From Balneatrix alpica DSM 16621 (lineage in GTDB: Bacteria; Pseudomonadota; Gammaproteobacteria; Pseudomonadales; Balneatricaceae): a stretch of 64,000 bases of DNA. Below, in pieces: positions 7,755 to 17,424 of this stretch. The DNA is taken from positions 1 through 64,000 of the forward strand of contig NZ_KK211039.1 of the NCBI RefSeq assembly GCF_000619885.1, given 5' to 3'. Each line of letters begins with the position of its first letter. Within the stretch, counting starts at the first letter, position 1. A program made the translations under genes and the position numbers. A model generated the notes under the pieces. It was not told the origin of the DNA. It did not search any database and saw only the letters and a list, made by a program, of their open reading frames with translations.

Positions 7755-9074
7755 ATGTTTGTCCCTGAACTTCTTTCTCCTGCTGGTACCCTGAAAAACC
7801 TGCGTTATGCCTTTGCCTATGGTGCCGATGCGGTCTATGCCGGGCAACCGCGCTATAGCCTGAGGGTGCGCAATAACGACTTTAATTTGGCGCACCTGCG
7901 TGAAGGGATTGAAATTGCCCGCCAGCAAGGAAAGCGGCTTTACGTTGCCAGCAATATTGCTCCCCATAATGCCAAGTTAAAAACCTATCTGACGGATATG
8001 GAACCCGTGATTGAGATGCAGCCTGATGCGCTGATCATGTCCGATCCCGGATTGATTATGATGGTGCGTGAGCGTTGGCCTGAGCAGCCAATTCACCTGT
8101 CAGTGCAGATGAATACGCTGAACTGGGCAGCGGTGAAGTTTTGGCAGCAACAAGGGATTGAGCGGGTGATTTTGTCACGCGAGCTGTCCTTGGAAGAGGT
8201 GGCTGAAATCCGTGAACGGGTGCCAGAAATGGAGCTGGAGGTATTCGTTCATGGTGCCCTCTGCATTGCCTATTCGGGGCGTTGTTTGCTGTCTGGCTAT
8301 ATCAATCACCGTGACCCTAATCAGGGTACCTGCACCAATGCTTGTCGTTGGCAATACCAAGCCCATGCGGCGACGGAAGATGAAAAGGGCGAACTTATCC
8401 CGTTACAACAAGTGCAGCAGTGGCAGCCCTCTGATGCAGAGCCCGCGGGTTACTTGTTGCAGGAGGCCACCCGTCCAGGAGAATACATGCCCGCCTATGA
8501 GGATGAGCATGGTACCTACATCATGAACTCCAAGGACTTGCGTGCGGTACAGCATGTGCCAGAGTTTGTGCGAATGGGGATTCACTCGCTGAAAATCGAA
8601 GGGCGTACCAAATCGCATTATTACGTGGCCCGTACTGCTCAAGTGTATCGTCAGGCGATTGATGATGCGGTGGCAGGCAAGCCCTTTAATCGTGGCCTGA
8701 TGGATGTGTTGGAGAACCTGGCTAATCGTGGTTATACCGAAGGCTTTTATCGTCGTCATGTGCATGACGAATATCAGAATTATCTGACGGGGAACTCCGT
8801 GGGGGTGCATCAACAATTTGTTGGTGAGGTGCTGGAGGCTGATTTATCTCAAGGTTGGTTGGACATTGAGGTGAAAAATCGCTTTGCCGTGGGAGACGAC
8901 TTGGAATTCATGACTCCTGCAGGTAATTGCAGATTCAGGTTGCAGCATTTGCTTGATCGCAATATGCAGGCAACCCAGGTAGCGCCGGGTTCCGGGCATA
9001 GAGTGCGCATCTACGCAGACTTGCCTGATACCTTACCTTGGCAGTATGGACTGCTAATGCGTCAGCTGCGTTAA
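7755..9074 (+). CDS. trhP: tRNA uridine 34 hydroxylation protein TrhP (peptidase U32 family, YegQ)
   Basis: A U32-family protein of 439 residues that closely follows E. coli YegQ/TrhP, which takes part in prephenate-dependent 5-hydroxylation of wobble uridine in tRNA. The family signature is plain: ELLSPAGTLKNLRYAF at the start, and then the cysteine-bearing region CIAYSGRCLLSGYI and GTCTNACRW, proposed to hold an Fe-S cluster. ATG at 7755 is preferred over the in-frame GTG at 7749 because the AGG at 7744-7746 is better spaced and the N-terminus then matches the family. Despite the peptidase label, proteolysis is not expected. Confidence 0.93.
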   Translation: MFVPELLSPAGTLKNLRYAFAYGADAVYAGQPRYSLRVRNNDFNLAHLREGIEIARQQGKRLYVASNIAPHNAKLKTYLTDMEPVIEMQPDALIMSDPGLIMMVRERWPEQPIHLSVQMNTLNWAAVKFWQQQGIERVILSRELSLEEVAEIRERVPEMELEVFVHGALCIAYSGRCLLSGYINHRDPNQGTCTNACRWQYQAHAATEDEKGELIPLQQVQQWQPSDAEPAGYLLQEATRPGEYMPAYEDEHGTYIMNSKDLRAVQHVPEFVRMGIHSLKIEGRTKSHYYVARTAQVYRQAIDDAVAGKPFNRGLMDVLENLANRGYTEGFYRRHVHDEYQNYLTGNSVGVHQQFVGEVLEADLSQGWLDIEVKNRFAVGDDLEFMTPAGNCRFRLQHLLDRNMQATQVAPGSGHRVRIYADLPDTLPWQYGLLMRQLR

Positions 9075-9204
9075 TAGGCCAAAAAACTGGCGTAATAGTT
9101 TGATTTTGCGAATGAAAGTTCACATGGAAGTGACAGAAATCATCGCTATACTCAGCCTTAGCGCATGTGATGAGTCCAAACAACGATAATTCTAAGGAAT
9201 GCCT

Positions 9205-10845
9205 ATGACCTCCTTACTCCAACGCTTCACCTTGGCTGCCCGCATTTGGTCGATTATAGGCTTGGCTGTGCTGGCCCTGATTGCCAATACCTTCTTCACC
9301 TATAACGATATGTACAGTGCGATTTTGCACGGACGTAAGCAATCAGTTGACTTCATGCTACAGGCCAGTACGACCATCTTGAATCACTATGCCAAGCAGG
9401 AAAAGTCAGGAGCCATGAGTAAAGAACAAGCGCAGAAGGCCGCCGTAGATGCCTTGGCGCAGTTACGCTTTGATGATGGCAATTACATTTTTGTTTATTT
9501 GAAAGACGGCACCCTGGTAGCTAACCCGACAGCAACCCCTGACAAAATTGGCACTAATTTGATTGGGGTGAAGGACTCTAATGGCGTTGAGGTGATTAAA
9601 GAGCTGATCAATCGCTCCCTCAATGCTCCCCGTGGTGAACTGGAATATTTATGGCCAAGAGTGAAAGGGGGAGAGCCACTGCCTAAATTAGGGATTTCTG
9701 CTCATTTTGCTGACTGGCAGTGGATGTATGGCTCAGGCATTTATATCGACGACTTGAACGCACAAGTCATTGGTCAAATAAAACTCAATTTAATTGAAAG
9801 CGCGGTGATTATTTTAGCGTTAGTGCTAATTGGTGGTGTGGTGGTAAGTAGTATCCGCCAACCCGTACAGCAGGCTGTGAAGGCAATGCAGGAACTGGCT
9901 GAAGGAGATGGTGACCTGAGCAAGAAGTTACCAGTGGAAGGTAACCATGAATTGGCCCAATTGGCCCAAGCTTTTAATAAGTTTGCCGGTGGTATTGGTC
10001 AGGTGATTAGTGATATCAGCCAGATCTCAGCGCAGTTGGGAGTCTCCTCTGCCAAATTGCGTGATGTGACTCACCATGCCGATGGCAGCATTCGCCGACA
10101 ATCACAGGAGGCAGATAATCTGGCCTCGGCGATGCATCAAATGGTAGCAACCTCACAGGAGGTGGCACGCCATGCGGAAGAAACCTCCGCAGCCACCAAT
10201 GAAGCGGATAACTTAACCAACTCCAGTCATCAGGTAGTGGAAAGTATTGTCGCTAATGTGCGCGAGCTGGCACAGGAAATCGATGCCATCAGTGCCACCA
10301 TTACCCGCGTAGCGGATGCCAGTACCAATATCGATAAGGTATTGGAGGTCATCCGTGGTATTGCCGAACAAACGAACTTGCTGGCTCTTAACGCGGCAAT
10401 TGAAGCAGCGCGGGCAGGGGAAGCCGGCCGGGGTTTTGCTGTAGTCGCGGATGAGGTCCGTACTCTGGCACAGCGTACCCAGGATTCTACCGCTGAGATT
10501 CGCGGCATTATGGAAAGCCTGCAAAGTGGCTCGAAAGAAGCGGCAACGGCGATGCAGCGTGGGGTAGAGCAGGCCAAGCAAACGGCAGAGTCCTCTACTA
10601 AAGCGGAGGGCGCCTTACAGGCGATGGCTGATGCGATTGCCCGTATCCGCGATATGAGTGCGCAAATTGCGACTGCGGCAGAAGAGCAAAGCAGTACCGC
10701 AGAAAGCGTTAATATCAGTGTTTCCACTATTAACGATGCTTCTTCACAGGTGGCTGATACTTCCAGCCAAACTGCACAGGCAGCCGATTCGGTGGCCGAT
10801 GCGGTACAACAACTGGAACGTTTGGTGAACCGTTTTAAGGTGTAA
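9205..10845 (+). CDS. Methyl-accepting chemotaxis protein with single Cache domain
   Basis: Transmembrane chemoreceptor of 546 residues. TM1 is at about 12-32. A periplasmic single-Cache domain follows ([29 protein letters not shown]), then TM2 near 195-215 and a HAMP segment. The long cytoplasmic four-helix signalling domain carries the highly conserved hairpin tip [19 protein letters not shown]. The C-terminus lacks a CheR-docking pentapeptide and ends in VNRFKV. ATG at 9205 is chosen over ATG at 9199, which abuts the AAGGA ribosome-binding site. Small organic acids are common ligands of this Cache type; the ligand here is not known. Confidence 0.95.
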   Translation: MTSLLQRFTLAARIWSIIGLAVLALIANTFFTYNDMYSAILHGRKQSVDFMLQASTTILNHYAKQEKSGAMSKEQAQKAAVDALAQLRFDDGNYIFVYLKDGTLVANPTATPDKIGTNLIGVKDSNGVEVIKELINRSLNAPRGELEYLWPRVKGGEPLPKLGISAHFADWQWMYGSGIYIDDLNAQVIGQIKLNLIESAVIILALVLIGGVVVSSIRQPVQQAVKAMQELAEGDGDLSKKLPVEGNHELAQLAQAFNKFAGGIGQVISDISQISAQLGVSSAKLRDVTHHADGSIRRQSQEADNLASAMHQMVATSQEVARHAEETSAATNEADNLTNSSHQVVESIVANVRELAQEIDAISATITRVADASTNIDKVLEVIRGIAEQTNLLALNAAIEAARAGEAGRGFAVVADEVRTLAQRTQDSTAEIRGIMESLQSGSKEAATAMQRGVEQAKQTAESSTKAEGALQAMADAIARIRDMSAQIATAAEEQSSTAESVNISVSTINDASSQVADTSSQTAQAADSVADAVQQLERLVNRFKV

Positions 10846-10865
10846 ACCCGACCTAAAGGTTTGAG

Positions 10866-11759
10866 ATGGATCTACAACCTAAATCCTTTTTAGGGGCGTT
10901 ACGCCCCTTTTCTTTTGTGGTGATTATCCTCAGTGTGGGCTTGGCTCTGGTGTGGGTGGCGGACCAGCAGGGTTGGAGTTGGCAGATGTTATGGGTGTGG
11001 CTGGCGGCTGCGCTGATACAGGCAGGGGTAAACCTGATAAACGATTATGGTGATCGTCAGCAATTAGGATTATTACCCGATAGCCCGGCACGACAACGCA
11101 AACTAGCCTCAGTGCGTCAGCATCTTTATGCAGGTGGGGTGGCGTTATTGCTGGCGGTCTTGTTGGGCTTATACCTTGCCTGGTACTCCGGCTGGAGTCT
11201 GTTATGGCTGGGAGCACTCGGCTTGCTCGGTTGTTGGGGGTATACCCAGGAGCCCATTAACTACAAGAGGCGGGGCTGGGGGGCAGTGCTGGCGGGTTTG
11301 ATGATGGGCAGCCTGATGAGCTGGGGCAGTGTCAAAGCACTGACGGGGCAGTGGCAAGCGGGGGTATGGTGGTGGTCTGCTCCCTTAGCGTTGTTGATTG
11401 GCTGGTTATTGCTCGCTAATGAAATTCGTGACCTTGAACAGGACCGCCAACGCCATCTTTATACTCTAAGTGTTCGGTTAGGATTAGTGCGTGCGCGGCG
11501 CTGGTATCTGGGGCTACCTTGGCTGGTGGTGATGCTGATGTTATTGCTGTTGCTGTTGCTGGGGAGCTTGCCGCTATGGGGCTGGCTCCTGGCGGCGGCC
11601 TGGTTAGGCGGGAATGTATATTGGCATCAGCATCAAAGCCGGATTTGGTTGATGGCAGCTCCAGGACAGCGTCAGGGGCTGATGCCCCTGAGCGGTAGGC
11701 TACTGGCCCTATTGGGTGGCAGCTATTTGCTGATCTTGCTGAATATTGAGCTTAACTAA
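10866..11759 (+). CDS. UbiA-family prenyltransferase, MenA-like
   Basis: Integral membrane protein of 297 residues with about eight to nine hydrophobic helices. The two aspartate-rich motifs of UbiA prenyltransferases are present as NLINDYGDRQ near residue 58 and NEIRDLEQDRQ near residue 182. Both resemble the motifs of 1,4-dihydroxy-2-naphthoate prenyltransferase (MenA) more than those of UbiA or CyoE. No other menaquinone gene lies in the window, so the acceptor is uncertain. The gene follows the chemoreceptor by 20 bp and overlaps the convergent CBS gene by 4 bp. Confidence 0.8.
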   Translation: MDLQPKSFLGALRPFSFVVIILSVGLALVWVADQQGWSWQMLWVWLAAALIQAGVNLINDYGDRQQLGLLPDSPARQRKLASVRQHLYAGGVALLLAVLLGLYLAWYSGWSLLWLGALGLLGCWGYTQEPINYKRRGWGAVLAGLMMGSLMSWGSVKALTGQWQAGVWWWSAPLALLIGWLLLANEIRDLEQDRQRHLYTLSVRLGLVRARRWYLGLPWLVVMLMLLLLLLLGSLPLWGWLLAAAWLGGNVYWHQHQSRIWLMAAPGQRQGLMPLSGRLLALLGGSYLLILLNIELN

Positions 11760-12271
11760 TCATCGCTCTGTGCCATCAGGCGTAGTAGATCCAGGCTGGA
11801 GATCACCCCTACTACCTTTTGTTCATCGGTCACAAAGAGGCGATGAATTTGATGCTCGACCATCAAGGCCGCTACCTGGGGAAGGGGGGTCTGTACATCG
11901 GCGGCAATCAATGCCGGAGTCATAATCTGATTGACGGTGCAATTCTGGCTGGCGTGCTGGCTCAGCTCACGCAGGGCGGACTCAGGCAGGGGATGGCCGA
12001 GCATTTCCTGATAGACCGTCTCGGCAATCATTTTCAATTTAGTATGTTCCGGTAGCTGTTCAAACTGAATGATGTCGGACAGGCTGACCACGCCCACTAA
12101 ACTGTGATCGGCGGCTATTACCGGGGCACCGGAAATCCGATTACGTAAAAAGAATTCTGTGAGGCGTTTAATCGACCAGCCCTCGTAGGCGCAGAGCACC
12201 TGAGGGGTCATCACCTGGGCGGCGGCAAGATGGGAGAAGTGCGGTTGCTGGAGTTGTGTTTGGCTGCTCAT
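11756..12271 (-). CDS. CBS-domain pair protein
   Basis: Cytoplasmic protein of 171 residues built almost entirely of two CBS motifs (VMTPQVLCAYEG...GVVSLSDII and IMTPALIAADVQ...VGVISSLDLL), a fold that binds adenosine nucleotides. There is no fused enzymatic or membrane domain, so it may act as a stand-alone energy or nucleotide sensor. It is divergent from fumarase and convergent with the prenyltransferase, sharing 4 bp at the 3' ends. The partner protein is unknown. Confidence 0.88.
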   Translation of the reverse strand: MSSQTQLQQPHFSHLAAAQVMTPQVLCAYEGWSIKRLTEFFLRNRISGAPVIAADHSLVGVVSLSDIIQFEQLPEHTKLKMIAETVYQEMLGHPLPESALRELSQHASQNCTVNQIMTPALIAADVQTPLPQVAALMVEHQIHRLFVTDEQKVVGVISSLDLLRLMAQSDD

Positions 12272-12551
12272 GGGGAGGCTCCTCTGTCACTCGCCTTCAG
12301 TCTGGCGCAGAGGATGTATAAGCGGTGATGACGTGGGTCAATTAATAGTCTCAATTTATTAACCCTAGAAGGGTAGATAGTTTGTTTGCGGTTTTGGGTG
12401 TCTGTCAGAAGGCTAGTCTAATAGTCTTAAGGCCGCTTAACCGCTCCAGTACGCTGGGCTTTAGTGTATACTCTTGGCTCCTATCCCAAGCGCAGTGACC
12501 GGCCGATGATGAGCGGCGCAGCCTGCCTAAATATGAGAGGACACCCCGAGC

Positions 12552-14069
12552 ATGACCGTGATTCGCCAGGACGACCTCATTGCGAGCGTTGCCGATGCAC
12601 TTCAGTTCATCTCTTATTACCACCCCAAAGATTTCATCGATGCCATGCATCAAGCCTACCTGCGTGAGCAGAACCAGGCCGCCAAAGATGCCATTGCGCA
12701 GATTTTGATTAACTCCCGTATGTGCGCCCAGGGTCACCGCCCTATTTGTCAGGACACCGGCATTGTCACCGTCTTTATCAAGATCGGTATGAACGTGCGT
12801 TGGGAGTCTGAGCTCAGCGTGGAGGAGATGATCAATGAAGGGGTGCGCCGTGCTTACACCCACCCTGATAACGTACTCCGTGCTTCTATTCTGGCTGATC
12901 CGGCGGGTGCACGTAAAAACACCAAGGACAACACCCCCGCGGTGATCCACATGCAGGTGGTGCCGGGGGATAAGGTTGAAGTCGAGGTGGCAGCCAAGGG
13001 CGGCGGTTCGGAAAACAAGTCCAAGATGGCGATGCTGAATCCCTCTGACTCCATCGTTGATTGGGTGCTGAAAACCGTGCCTACCATGGGAGCTGGCTGG
13101 TGTCCTCCCGGTATGCTGGGACTAGGTATTGGTGGCACTGCTGAGAAAGCGGCGGTATTGGCCAAAGAAGCGCTGATGGAGCCGATCGATATCCAAGAAC
13201 TGATTGCCCGTGGTCCGCAGAACCGCATCGAAGAACTGCGTCTGGAGCTGTACGAGAAGGTAAACCAACTGGGTATCGGCGCTCAGGGGCTGGGTGGCCT
13301 GTCCACGGTGCTGGATATCAAGATTAAGGATTACCCCACGCATGCCGCCTCTTTGCCGGTGGTGATGATTCCTAACTGTGCGGCGACCCGCCATGCGCAC
13401 TTTGTGCTGGATGGAAGCGGCCCGGCATTGCAGACTCCTCCTAGCCTGGATGATTGGCCTGATATCACCTGGGAAGTCGGGGAGAGCGTACGCCGGGTGA
13501 ATCTCGACAGTGTCACCCCTGCGGAGGTAGCCACCTGGAAACCCGGTGAGACTATTCTGCTGTCTGGCAAAATGCTGACCGGTCGTGATGCTGCCCACAA
13601 GCGTATGGTGGATATGCTGGCCAAAGGTGAGCCGTTGCCGGTGGATCTGAAAGGGCGCTTTATTTATTACGTTGGCCCGGTTGATCCGGTGCGTGATGAA
13701 GTGGTGGGCCCAGCGGGTCCGACCACAGCGACCCGAATGGATAAGTTTACCCGCACCATTCTTGAGCAAACCGGCTTATTGGGCATGATCGGTAAATCAG
13801 AGCGTGGTCCTATTGCGATCGAAGCGATCAAGGATAACAAGGCGGTTTACCTGATGGCGGTAGGTGGAGCGGCGTATCTGGTATCCAAGGCGATTACCGC
13901 AGCCAAGGTGTTGGCTTTCCCTGAACTGGGAATGGAAGCCATCTATGAGTTTGAAGTGAAGGACATGCCGGTGACTGTCGCGGTAGATGCGCAAGGCACC
14001 TCTGTGCATATCACTGGCCCCGCCGAGTGGAAGCACAAGATTGAAGAGCTGGCGATCAAAGTGATCTAA
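12552..14069 (+). CDS. fumA: Fumarate hydratase class I (iron-sulphur)
   Basis: TCA-cycle fumarase of the [4Fe-4S], oxygen-sensitive class I type, 505 residues. Visible features are RMCAQGHRPICQDTGIV near residue 56, GAGWCPPGMLGLGIGG near residue 180 and VVMIPNCAATRHAHF near residue 270, which supply the cluster cysteines, and the C-terminal beta domain GPTTATRMDKFT near residue 390. ATG at 12552 lies 8 bp after GAGAGGACAC. It is monocistronic, with a 280-bp upstream region containing a TATACT-like -10 and a hairpin terminator downstream. The class is firm; the A/B paralogue name is by family only. Confidence 0.93.
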   Translation: MTVIRQDDLIASVADALQFISYYHPKDFIDAMHQAYLREQNQAAKDAIAQILINSRMCAQGHRPICQDTGIVTVFIKIGMNVRWESELSVEEMINEGVRRAYTHPDNVLRASILADPAGARKNTKDNTPAVIHMQVVPGDKVEVEVAAKGGGSENKSKMAMLNPSDSIVDWVLKTVPTMGAGWCPPGMLGLGIGGTAEKAAVLAKEALMEPIDIQELIARGPQNRIEELRLELYEKVNQLGIGAQGLGGLSTVLDIKIKDYPTHAASLPVVMIPNCAATRHAHFVLDGSGPALQTPPSLDDWPDITWEVGESVRRVNLDSVTPAEVATWKPGETILLSGKMLTGRDAAHKRMVDMLAKGEPLPVDLKGRFIYYVGPVDPVRDEVVGPAGPTTATRMDKFTRTILEQTGLLGMIGKSERGPIAIEAIKDNKAVYLMAVGGAAYLVSKAITAAKVLAFPELGMEAIYEFEVKDMPVTVAVDAQGTSVHITGPAEWKHKIEELAIKVI

Positions 14070-14092
14070 GCGATTCAGTTCGTCCGATAGTA

Positions 14093-14124
14093 ACAAGCCC
14101 CGGTTGATCCGGGGCTTGTCGTTT
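14093..14124 (+). terminator. Rho-independent terminator after fumarase
   Basis: An 11-bp stem, ACAAGCCCCGG/CCGGGGCTTGT, with a five-base loop is followed by a short T-rich stretch (CGTTT). It lies 24 bp past the fumarase stop and 27 bp before the end of the convergent methyltransferase gene. Confidence 0.75.
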
Positions 14125-14150
14125 AAGCCAGAGAGATAGATCAATCGGGC

Positions 14151-15467
14151 TTAGGCAATACGTTTTAATATGGCGACAAAGAAACCATCGGTATGGTGAA
14201 TTTGCGGCAGTAGCAGTAAGCCTGGATCGCTGCTGGATAAGGGAATGTTTAGCTCATCCAGTCGCTGTTGTATGGGCACTTGCTGGAAGTGCGGGTGGGC
14301 CTGTAAGAAGGCATCAATCTGTGCTTGGTTTTCCTCTACCAGCACACTGCAGGTGGAGTAAACCAGTTCGGCACCGACCTTCACTAATTTTGCCGCCTGG
14401 CTGAGAATGCTGGCCTGGGTTTGGCACAGCCGCGGGAGATGATCCGGTTGAATCCGCCACTTCAAATCCGGGTTGCGTCTCAGGGTGCCGGTACCTGAGC
14501 AGGGGGCGTCCACCAGAACCACGTCGGCTTTGTCCCGCAGACGCTTGACGGCGGTGTCCTGCTCATTTTTGATCAATACCGGCTGCACATTGCTCAGACC
14601 TGAACGCTGTAAGCGTGGTTTGAGGTTGTTGAGGCGGCGCGGCTCAATATCCATGGCAATCAAACGGCCCTTGGATTGCATCAAAGCGCCCAGTAACAGT
14701 GTCTTGCCACCGGCGCCGGCACAGAAGTCCACTACCGTCATGCCAGCTTGAGGACGACAGAGTAAGGCGAGCAACTGGCTGCCTTCGTCCTGCACTTCAA
14801 TCTTGCCCTGTTTGAATAATTCCAGCTCATGCACGGCCAGGTGAGGCTCGCTGCGAATGCCTATGGGGGAGTAGGGCGTCGCTTGGGCTTTCACCGGTAC
14901 CTGGTGTAAAGACTTAACCAGTGCATCCCGCTCCTGTTGAAATAGCGGGTTGAGGCGCAAGTCTAGGCTGGGGCGCTGCTGACAACTTTGGCCAAATGCA
15001 TGCCAGTTTACCTGGGGTTGATGTTGCAGGCGTTGCCACAGCCACTCAGGCAAGGCGGCCTGCTGGTGGGCCGCCAGCTTTTGTGGAGCAGCCAAGCGTT
15101 GTAGTTCATGGGGTTTTAAGCGCTGCTGCCAGGCCTCCGGTAGGGCCTGCTGCTGTTGCAGGTAGGCCAGTACTAATAGGCGGGTATTGGCATCGGGGTA
15201 GCTGGCCTGCAAGCGCAAGCCGCTGCGCAGGACGCCATAGCAGGTTTCGGCTAACCAGGTGCGCATTGCCCCCTTGGCTTGGTGTTGGCGCAAAAACTGG
15301 CTAATCACCACATCGGCAGGGCGCTGCATCTGCCAAAGCTGCTCCAGTAACTCCGTGGCGAGCTGCAGCCACTGCCAGGGGTAACCCTGGGAGCTGGGTT
15401 GGCGTGCGCGAGAGGAGTGGGCGCGAGGCGGTTGCGCGCGGGAGCCGGAGCGGGGACGAGGGGGCAT
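14151..15467 (-). CDS. RsmB/NOL1/NOP2-family rRNA cytosine-C5 methyltransferase
   Basis: SAM-dependent RNA methyltransferase of 438 residues. A basic, proline- and arginine-rich N-terminus (1-30) precedes an NusB-like/RNA-binding region and the Rossmann-fold catalytic domain. Motif I is VDFCAGAGGKTLLLG, motif IV is VDAPCSGTGTLRRNP and motif VI, with the catalytic cysteine, is VYSTCSVLVEENQ. RsmB (m5C967 of 16S rRNA) is the closest classical relative. However, rsmB normally sits beside fmt/def and this copy does not, so a paralogue with another rRNA target is possible. It lies 13 bp downstream of the preQ transporter gene on the same strand. Confidence 0.85.
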   Translation of the reverse strand: MPPRPRSGSRAQPPRAHSSRARQPSSQGYPWQWLQLATELLEQLWQMQRPADVVISQFLRQHQAKGAMRTWLAETCYGVLRSGLRLQASYPDANTRLLVLAYLQQQQALPEAWQQRLKPHELQRLAAPQKLAAHQQAALPEWLWQRLQHQPQVNWHAFGQSCQQRPSLDLRLNPLFQQERDALVKSLHQVPVKAQATPYSPIGIRSEPHLAVHELELFKQGKIEVQDEGSQLLALLCRPQAGMTVVDFCAGAGGKTLLLGALMQSKGRLIAMDIEPRRLNNLKPRLQRSGLSNVQPVLIKNEQDTAVKRLRDKADVVLVDAPCSGTGTLRRNPDLKWRIQPDHLPRLCQTQASILSQAAKLVKVGAELVYSTCSVLVEENQAQIDAFLQAHPHFQQVPIQQRLDELNIPLSSSDPGLLLLPQIHHTDGFFVAILKRIA

Positions 15468-15480
15468 AGTGTGATTCTCT

Positions 15481-16128
15481 TTAAGCCTGCTGGGGTGTCA
15501 GGGCGGCAGGTTGTAACCAACGCTGCAGGCGGCCTAGCACCAAGGCGTATAAGGGTAATGAAAAAGCGACGCTGATCAAGAGTTTAAAACCGTAGTCGGC
15601 CCAGGCAATTTCGACCCAGTGCTGACGCATAAACTCATCGCTGGAACCAGCGAAGGCCAAGCCGAAGAAAGCAAAGGTATCAACCAGGTTACCCAGCAGG
15701 GTGGAACACAGCGGTGCAACCCACCAGAGGCTGATTTGACGCAGGCGGTTAAACACACTGATATCCAGGAGCTGACCCAGTAAGTAAGCGGCAAAGCTGG
15801 CGGCGGCAATGCGGGCAACAAAGGTATTTAGCTCCTGCAGAGACTGCCAACCCTGCCATTGTCCCTGGAAGAACAGCACGGAGACCAGGTAGGACACCAG
15901 CAGAGCCGGTAGCATCACGCGCCAGATCACTTGGCGAGCCAAGTCGGCACCGAGCAAGCGTACGCTCAAGTCAGTGGCAATAAAAATCAGTGGAAAACTA
16001 AAGGCGCCCCAGGTGGTGTGGAAGCCAAAAATATTGATTGGCAGCTGCACCAGGTAGTTAGAGGCGGTAATGATGGCGATATGAAAGAGCACCAGGGTGC
16101 TTAGTACGGACGAACGGATAGGATTCAT
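15481..16128 (-). CDS. yhhQ: Queuosine-precursor transporter (YhhQ/QPTR family)
   Basis: Inner-membrane protein of 215 residues with about six helices. It carries the family hallmarks NIFGFHTTWGAFSFPLIF and ATDLSVRLLGADLAR in the first half. E. coli YhhQ imports 7-cyano-7-deazaguanine or the aminomethyl form for queuosine in tRNA. ATG at 16128 follows AAGGAG with six-base spacing. The leader contains a small CCGGG/CCCGG hairpin, but I do not see a preQ1 riboswitch. It is transcribed with the downstream rRNA methyltransferase gene. Confidence 0.9.
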   Translation of the reverse strand: MNPIRSSVLSTLVLFHIAIITASNYLVQLPINIFGFHTTWGAFSFPLIFIATDLSVRLLGADLARQVIWRVMLPALLVSYLVSVLFFQGQWQGWQSLQELNTFVARIAAASFAAYLLGQLLDISVFNRLRQISLWWVAPLCSTLLGNLVDTFAFFGLAFAGSSDEFMRQHWVEIAWADYGFKLLISVAFSLPLYALVLGRLQRWLQPAALTPQQA

Positions 16129-16268
16129 ATTGAACTCCTTTTTGATGGCCGGGGTAAGGGAACCCGGAAGGGCGGCTAATATAGCGAAAAGTGATGGGAT
16201 TGCCTACCAAAATTGACTCTTTGGTCGAGTTATTCCCCTGCTACTCGGTTGGGGGAGGCTCTATGCGG

Positions 16269-17423
16269 TCAGAACAGGCTCAGCATATGGTTATCCCAAT
16301 GACCCTGGCGGCTGAGGCTGCCTGGTAAGGGTTGCCAGCTTTGCTCTTCTGGGCTGTAGCTGTGGATGCCACCTGCACCTGAACTAAGCAGAAAGCTAGC
16401 CTCGATGCTATCTGCCGCCAAGCCGCAGCCATCGGTGAGGCTGATCGGCTGATGCCATTGTTGTTGGGTGAGATGGTAGAAGTAAATCCGATGCCCCCGG
16501 GGAGCCGAGCAAGCCAGCCACTGGCCACTGCTGTCCCAGCATACGCTGCCCAGATAATTTTGATGTCGGTTAGCCGCTTCCGGCAAGGGCAGCAGTTGCA
16601 GGGTAGGTTGTCCCGGCTGATGTAATGCCAGTAAGGGAACTTCACTAGTGTTCTCACCCTGATACTGCATGATGCAGGCTACTTGACCGTGTTGGTTAAT
16701 GGCGAGGTGGCGCAGGGAAAGTAGGTGTAACTCCTCGGGCAATAACAGGCGTTGTTGGAGATAACCGCTATCGGCAGCTAAATAGCTGAGATTGGCCGCC
16801 ATGCTGGCAAGGTTGAGGGGGGTACGACCTTCCTCCGGATGGGTTTCGATTCCCCCATTGGCGACGACTAAGCAACCAGAGGGGTGCAGGGCGATTTCAT
16901 GGGGGCCCAGACCACCGCTGTCCCAGCTGGCCTGACGTAGCAGCCGTTGTTGTTGCCAGCGCCAGACGCCGATTTGGCCACGGCCGCTGAGTTGCTTGAC
17001 GCCATGCTCGTTGATCTGACTGCCATAGTGATTCTCACTGGTGAACAGGGTCTGGCCATCCTGACTCCAACAGCCATGGCCGTAAAAGTGTTGCTGAGGA
17101 CCAGTGTGGAGTTGTTGCAGTGCCTGGCCTCGTTGCAGATCCACCAGGATGGCGAAGGTGCCGGGGCGGCGCGCAAAGACTACCAAATGACGGCCATCCG
17201 GGTGTAGGCAGCAACCGTGGGCACGACCCGGTAAGGGTAGCTTGAAACCTGCCTCACCCATTTCATCCAGTCCTGCTAGCCAGCTGTTGCCTGCCTCATC
17301 CACCATAGCGGACACCAGTACGATGGGGCTGTTGTTGGCCTGGAGTTGCAGGGGCAGGGCAAGCAGCGTGGTTGCGCTGACTATCCCCGCCAGTAATTGG
17401 CGTCGTTGCGAGTCTACCTTCAT
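16269..17423 (-). CDS. DUF1513 beta-propeller-like protein of the imelysin iron cluster
   Basis: Exported protein of 384 residues with a twin-arginine-like signal (SQRRQLLAGIVSATTLL). The body has repeating blade-like segments typical of DUF1513 (GRAHGCCLHPDGRHLVVF, GHGCWSQDGQTLFTSEN, GPHEIALHPSGCLVVANGG). In Pseudomonas relatives it closes the same four-gene iron-regulated cluster seen here. ATG at 17423 is preferred: it falls 1 bp after the stop of the preceding gene and has GGGGA upstream, whereas GTG at 17438 would overlap that gene. The biochemical role is unknown; handling of iron or haem in the periplasm is inferred from context. Confidence 0.88.
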   Translation of the reverse strand: MKVDSQRRQLLAGIVSATTLLALPLQLQANNSPIVLVSAMVDEAGNSWLAGLDEMGEAGFKLPLPGRAHGCCLHPDGRHLVVFARRPGTFAILVDLQRGQALQQLHTGPQQHFYGHGCWSQDGQTLFTSENHYGSQINEHGVKQLSGRGQIGVWRWQQQRLLRQASWDSGGLGPHEIALHPSGCLVVANGGIETHPEEGRTPLNLASMAANLSYLAADSGYLQQRLLLPEELHLLSLRHLAINQHGQVACIMQYQGENTSEVPLLALHQPGQPTLQLLPLPEAANRHQNYLGSVCWDSSGQWLACSAPRGHRIYFYHLTQQQWHQPISLTDGCGLAADSIEASFLLSSGAGGIHSYSPEEQSWQPLPGSLSRQGHWDNHMLSLF

Positions 17424-17424
17424 G

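Noticed and set aside
16129-16268. preQ1 riboswitch upstream of the queuosine-precursor transporter
   Set aside because: Only a small CCGGG/CCCGG hairpin is visible; the pseudoknot pattern of preQ1 riboswitches was not found.
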